NCBI GenBank assembly: GCA_015478945.1
Contig: JABUQX010014240.1
Span: forward strand, 12,501 to 76,500
Reading direction: 5' to 3'
DNA length: 64,000 bases
Origin: Trachelipus rathkii
Taxonomy: Eukaryota > Arthropoda > Malacostraca > Isopoda > Trachelipodidae
Part shown: positions 61,601 to 64,000 of the stretch, piece after piece
Numbering within the stretch: the stretch's first letter is position 1
Layout: every line of letters starts with the position of its first letter
Position numbers and translations under genes: made by a program
The notes under the pieces: model-generated
The model's database searches: none
Seen by the model: only the letters and a program-made list of their open reading frames with translations
Told to the model about the DNA's origin: nothing

Positions 61601-62575
61601 CGATCATTCAAAATACAGTAAAGTTACACATATTGCTAGTACTATTTGCATTTCGATTGGAAGCAACCCATTTTTCTCTCAATTCTTTCTAAAAATTTAT
61701 ACCTTTATACACACTTCTATTAGTTATCATCCCCATTCATTTTACTATTCGATATCATACTTACTAATTCTCTCTCTTCTTTCCATCTCATCTCTTATGC
61801 TCCCCTTCTAAATCTCTCTCTCGTTTCTCACCTCCACATCACATTTACTCTCTTTCAGTCACTGTATCTTATAACATTATCATCATCATACAATATCTCA
61901 TAATAATAACACATAAATATAATGCACGTATCTACGCTCCCATTCTATATCGTCCACCGCGACATAACGTCACTTGTAATTATAATCACGTGTCGTAAAT
62001 CGCAAACAAACATATCTCTTGCTACAATGTCTTTCAGAATCACAATATAACACCATATCTTAAGAGAACATTATCCTCAGTTACACGAACGTAAAGGCTC
62101 ACACATCGCAACTCACAAAAATATCTTCAGCATACCCATTAAATCCACAAACTCCTCCTCTGATAAACTCTATCCGGTTTAGCTAATACTCGAGAATCAC
62201 CCTTTCTATAACCAAGCAAGAGTAAAGTCTTTTAAAGTTTATCTCCATATATCACTTCCACCAACGACAATCAAGAGTTATGACCTCGGACTCGAAAAAA
62301 ATTCGAGAAGGACAGGCTCCAGGTCACATCACTATGTTCATTAATTTCTTATTTCAAATTTTATGACTATTACCTAAAATATTCTATACCTCCATATAGA
62401 ACTTATATGTAGCACGAACAAATGCACCTGATAAACGTCACTACGTACTATATATTTTAAAATAATTGAATACGAGCCATGCTTAACGATAGATCATTGC
62501 CGCACTTATATATAATAATTGCCATTTGATCGTTCTAGAGGACGTTTTAGAGGGTAATCGAGCAAAATCATCATA
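58661..62575. other. AT-rich, G-poor DNA, no gene seen
   Basis: No assignable ORF. Two overlapping readings at 60,483-61,133 (79, 83 and 66 codons on both strands) have no motif. A pyrimidine-rich stretch occupies about 61,660-61,900. Confidence 0.5.
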
Positions 62576-62579
62576 TTAG

Positions 62580-62680
62580 ATTTATAGTGACGCTACGTGA
62601 AAGAGAACCTGGGCTACAGATATGATCCCCTCGAGGATCAGAGCTCGTAATTTACGAAACGTCACTATAAGACATTATTT
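62580..62680 (+). repeat. Dispersed 'CCCCTC-TACGAAA' repeat, copy 4
   Basis: Blocks GACGCTACGTGAAAGAGAAC, CTGGGCTACAG, TGATCCCCTC, CTCGTAA and TTTACGAAACGTCACTATAA. TCGTA (62,645-62,649) and TACGA (62,653-62,657) form a 5-bp hairpin with a 3-base loop directly before AACGTCAC. Confidence 0.6.
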
Positions 62681-64000
62681 TAAGAGAAAAAATAAACTAA
62701 AATTAGTGCGTAAAAAAGTATTATGTAAAAAAATAGAATAAATTAAGATACATAGAAAATAATAATACAATAAATATAAGTGAAATACCTAGATAGTTAC
62801 GCATATTGTATACTTTAATATAATATTATTTATCGACGTAAAGAAAATCTTTAAAAGGTCACCCAACTTACGCTTCTAGTCTGTGATACAAATAAGTATA
62901 CAGTTTAACTTCTATCGGACGTATTATTGGGCAAAATAAAATTTTCGTTCACATTAAAGCGAAGTTTATTTTATTTCGAGGGCATAGTATATATTACTTG
63001 ATAGAATATAATTTATATTATTATTATTTTTTTTAAATTTAGTCTCCCTATTAAATTCAAGTTTCTAGTTAAAAATTAATATATTTAGATGATAAATCTA
63101 AAACAAAATTAATTTATAATAAGAACTAAGCAAAGAGACCCCCATCTAATAGGACTTTGCAGCATTTATTTCTACACTTTAAGAATATTAACAGTAAAAA
63201 AAATATAATAAGTATACCACCTTACTACAGTATACAATCGTGAGTCACTATAAATAACGTTAACTCATCACTTTTACGGTGAAGATATAGGTATGCAATA
63301 TAAAGAAATTTATTTAGTACTTAAAGCTAGAATTTTTTACCCTGAGAAGAAACCATAAAAAAAAAAATTATATAATAATTACGAAACTAAGACTCAGTAA
63401 TAAGAATAGCTATAAAAGATAATAAGGTATCACTAATATTGAAATATTTATTTTCTCGTTCTTAATTATATCACTATCCCACACACTAAAACAGGACTAC
63501 AACCTATAAAATAATACTACAACACTCACATACAAATTACCACCATTAACACCACTAATCTCTCACAACATACTTACACAAACAATAACAATGTGTTATT
63601 CATCATACAATACATCTACTCCAATCATCCCATTAAATTCCATTTTCTGTTCAATAATAATTTAAGAAGTAAACATAATTAAATTAAATAGAATAATATA
63701 AAATAATAAATATGACACGACTCCATTACCTCTGAAAAAAGTCTCTAAATAATAGTGAGTTTCATAAAAGACCTAAAATAAAATCATACTACTATACTGA
63801 CACTATTAAGATCCATTTATACGCCATATGAACGTCTATTAGCTAAAATAGTTATCCAATATGACGTTTCATATCATGAACACGTATATTAATATAAAAC
63901 TCAAAAGTTTAAATTACAAAATCGCCCTCCAAAATAATCGTAATTACCTACGTATTGTGTGGTATAGAACGATATCATGATAATTTAGTGTTTATGTTTT
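62681..64000. other. AT-rich DNA to the window end, no gene seen
   Basis: No ORF or recognised repeat apart from short A/T runs. Confidence 0.5.

Overview
The window looks like nuclear DNA of an animal, most likely an arthropod and possibly a decapod crustacean. It is AT-rich and full of (TA)n and (TTA)n microsatellites. It holds relics of hAT and Tc1-type DNA transposons and two Penelope-like retroelements (PLEs) with a GIY-YIG endonuclease tail, plus several dispersed repeats. No rRNA, tRNA, CRISPR array or bacterial operon was seen. The host assignment is inference from repeat types only.

Layout. 1-2 kb: decayed hAT and Tc1 transposases. 2-8.7 kb: microsatellites, a GC-rich dispersed repeat (copies A and B), a repeat here called R, and PLE copy 1 with inverted flanking arms. 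8.9-15.5 kb: GA-rich low-complexity DNA, GC-rich copy C, then PLE copy 2 and R copy 2, all inverted relative to the left side. 17.6-18.6 kb: a hAT-type MITE, a 24-bp minisatellite and a poly(A) tract. 18.6-35 kb: AT blocks and long stretches without readable genes. 35.1-45.9 kb: a clean, coding-dense island. 45.9-64 kb: gene-poor, G-depleted DNA with scattered copies of another repeat family.

The island is the most interesting part. On the minus strand it has two very long intronless ORFs, 1554 and about 811 codons, 365 bp apart and without any domain I recognise. Both have long acidic or Ser-rich linkers, and the larger has a Cys/His cluster. Nearby are a small predicted secreted basic protein with an in-frame UGA (minus), a short ORF converging on it (plus), a possible two-exon small gene (plus) and a 61-codon ORF (minus). 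Large intronless same-strand ORFs of unknown function inside repeat-rich animal DNA suggest an integrated large DNA virus. The nimavirus-like (white spot syndrome virus relatives) elements known from crustacean genomes are one candidate, but nothing in the proteins proves this.

Sequence quality seems uneven. PLE copy 2 differs from copy 1 largely by extra bases, a pattern expected from unpolished long reads, and long stretches (about 9-35 kb and 46-64 kb) lack ORFs. Some of the missing genes there may be an artefact.
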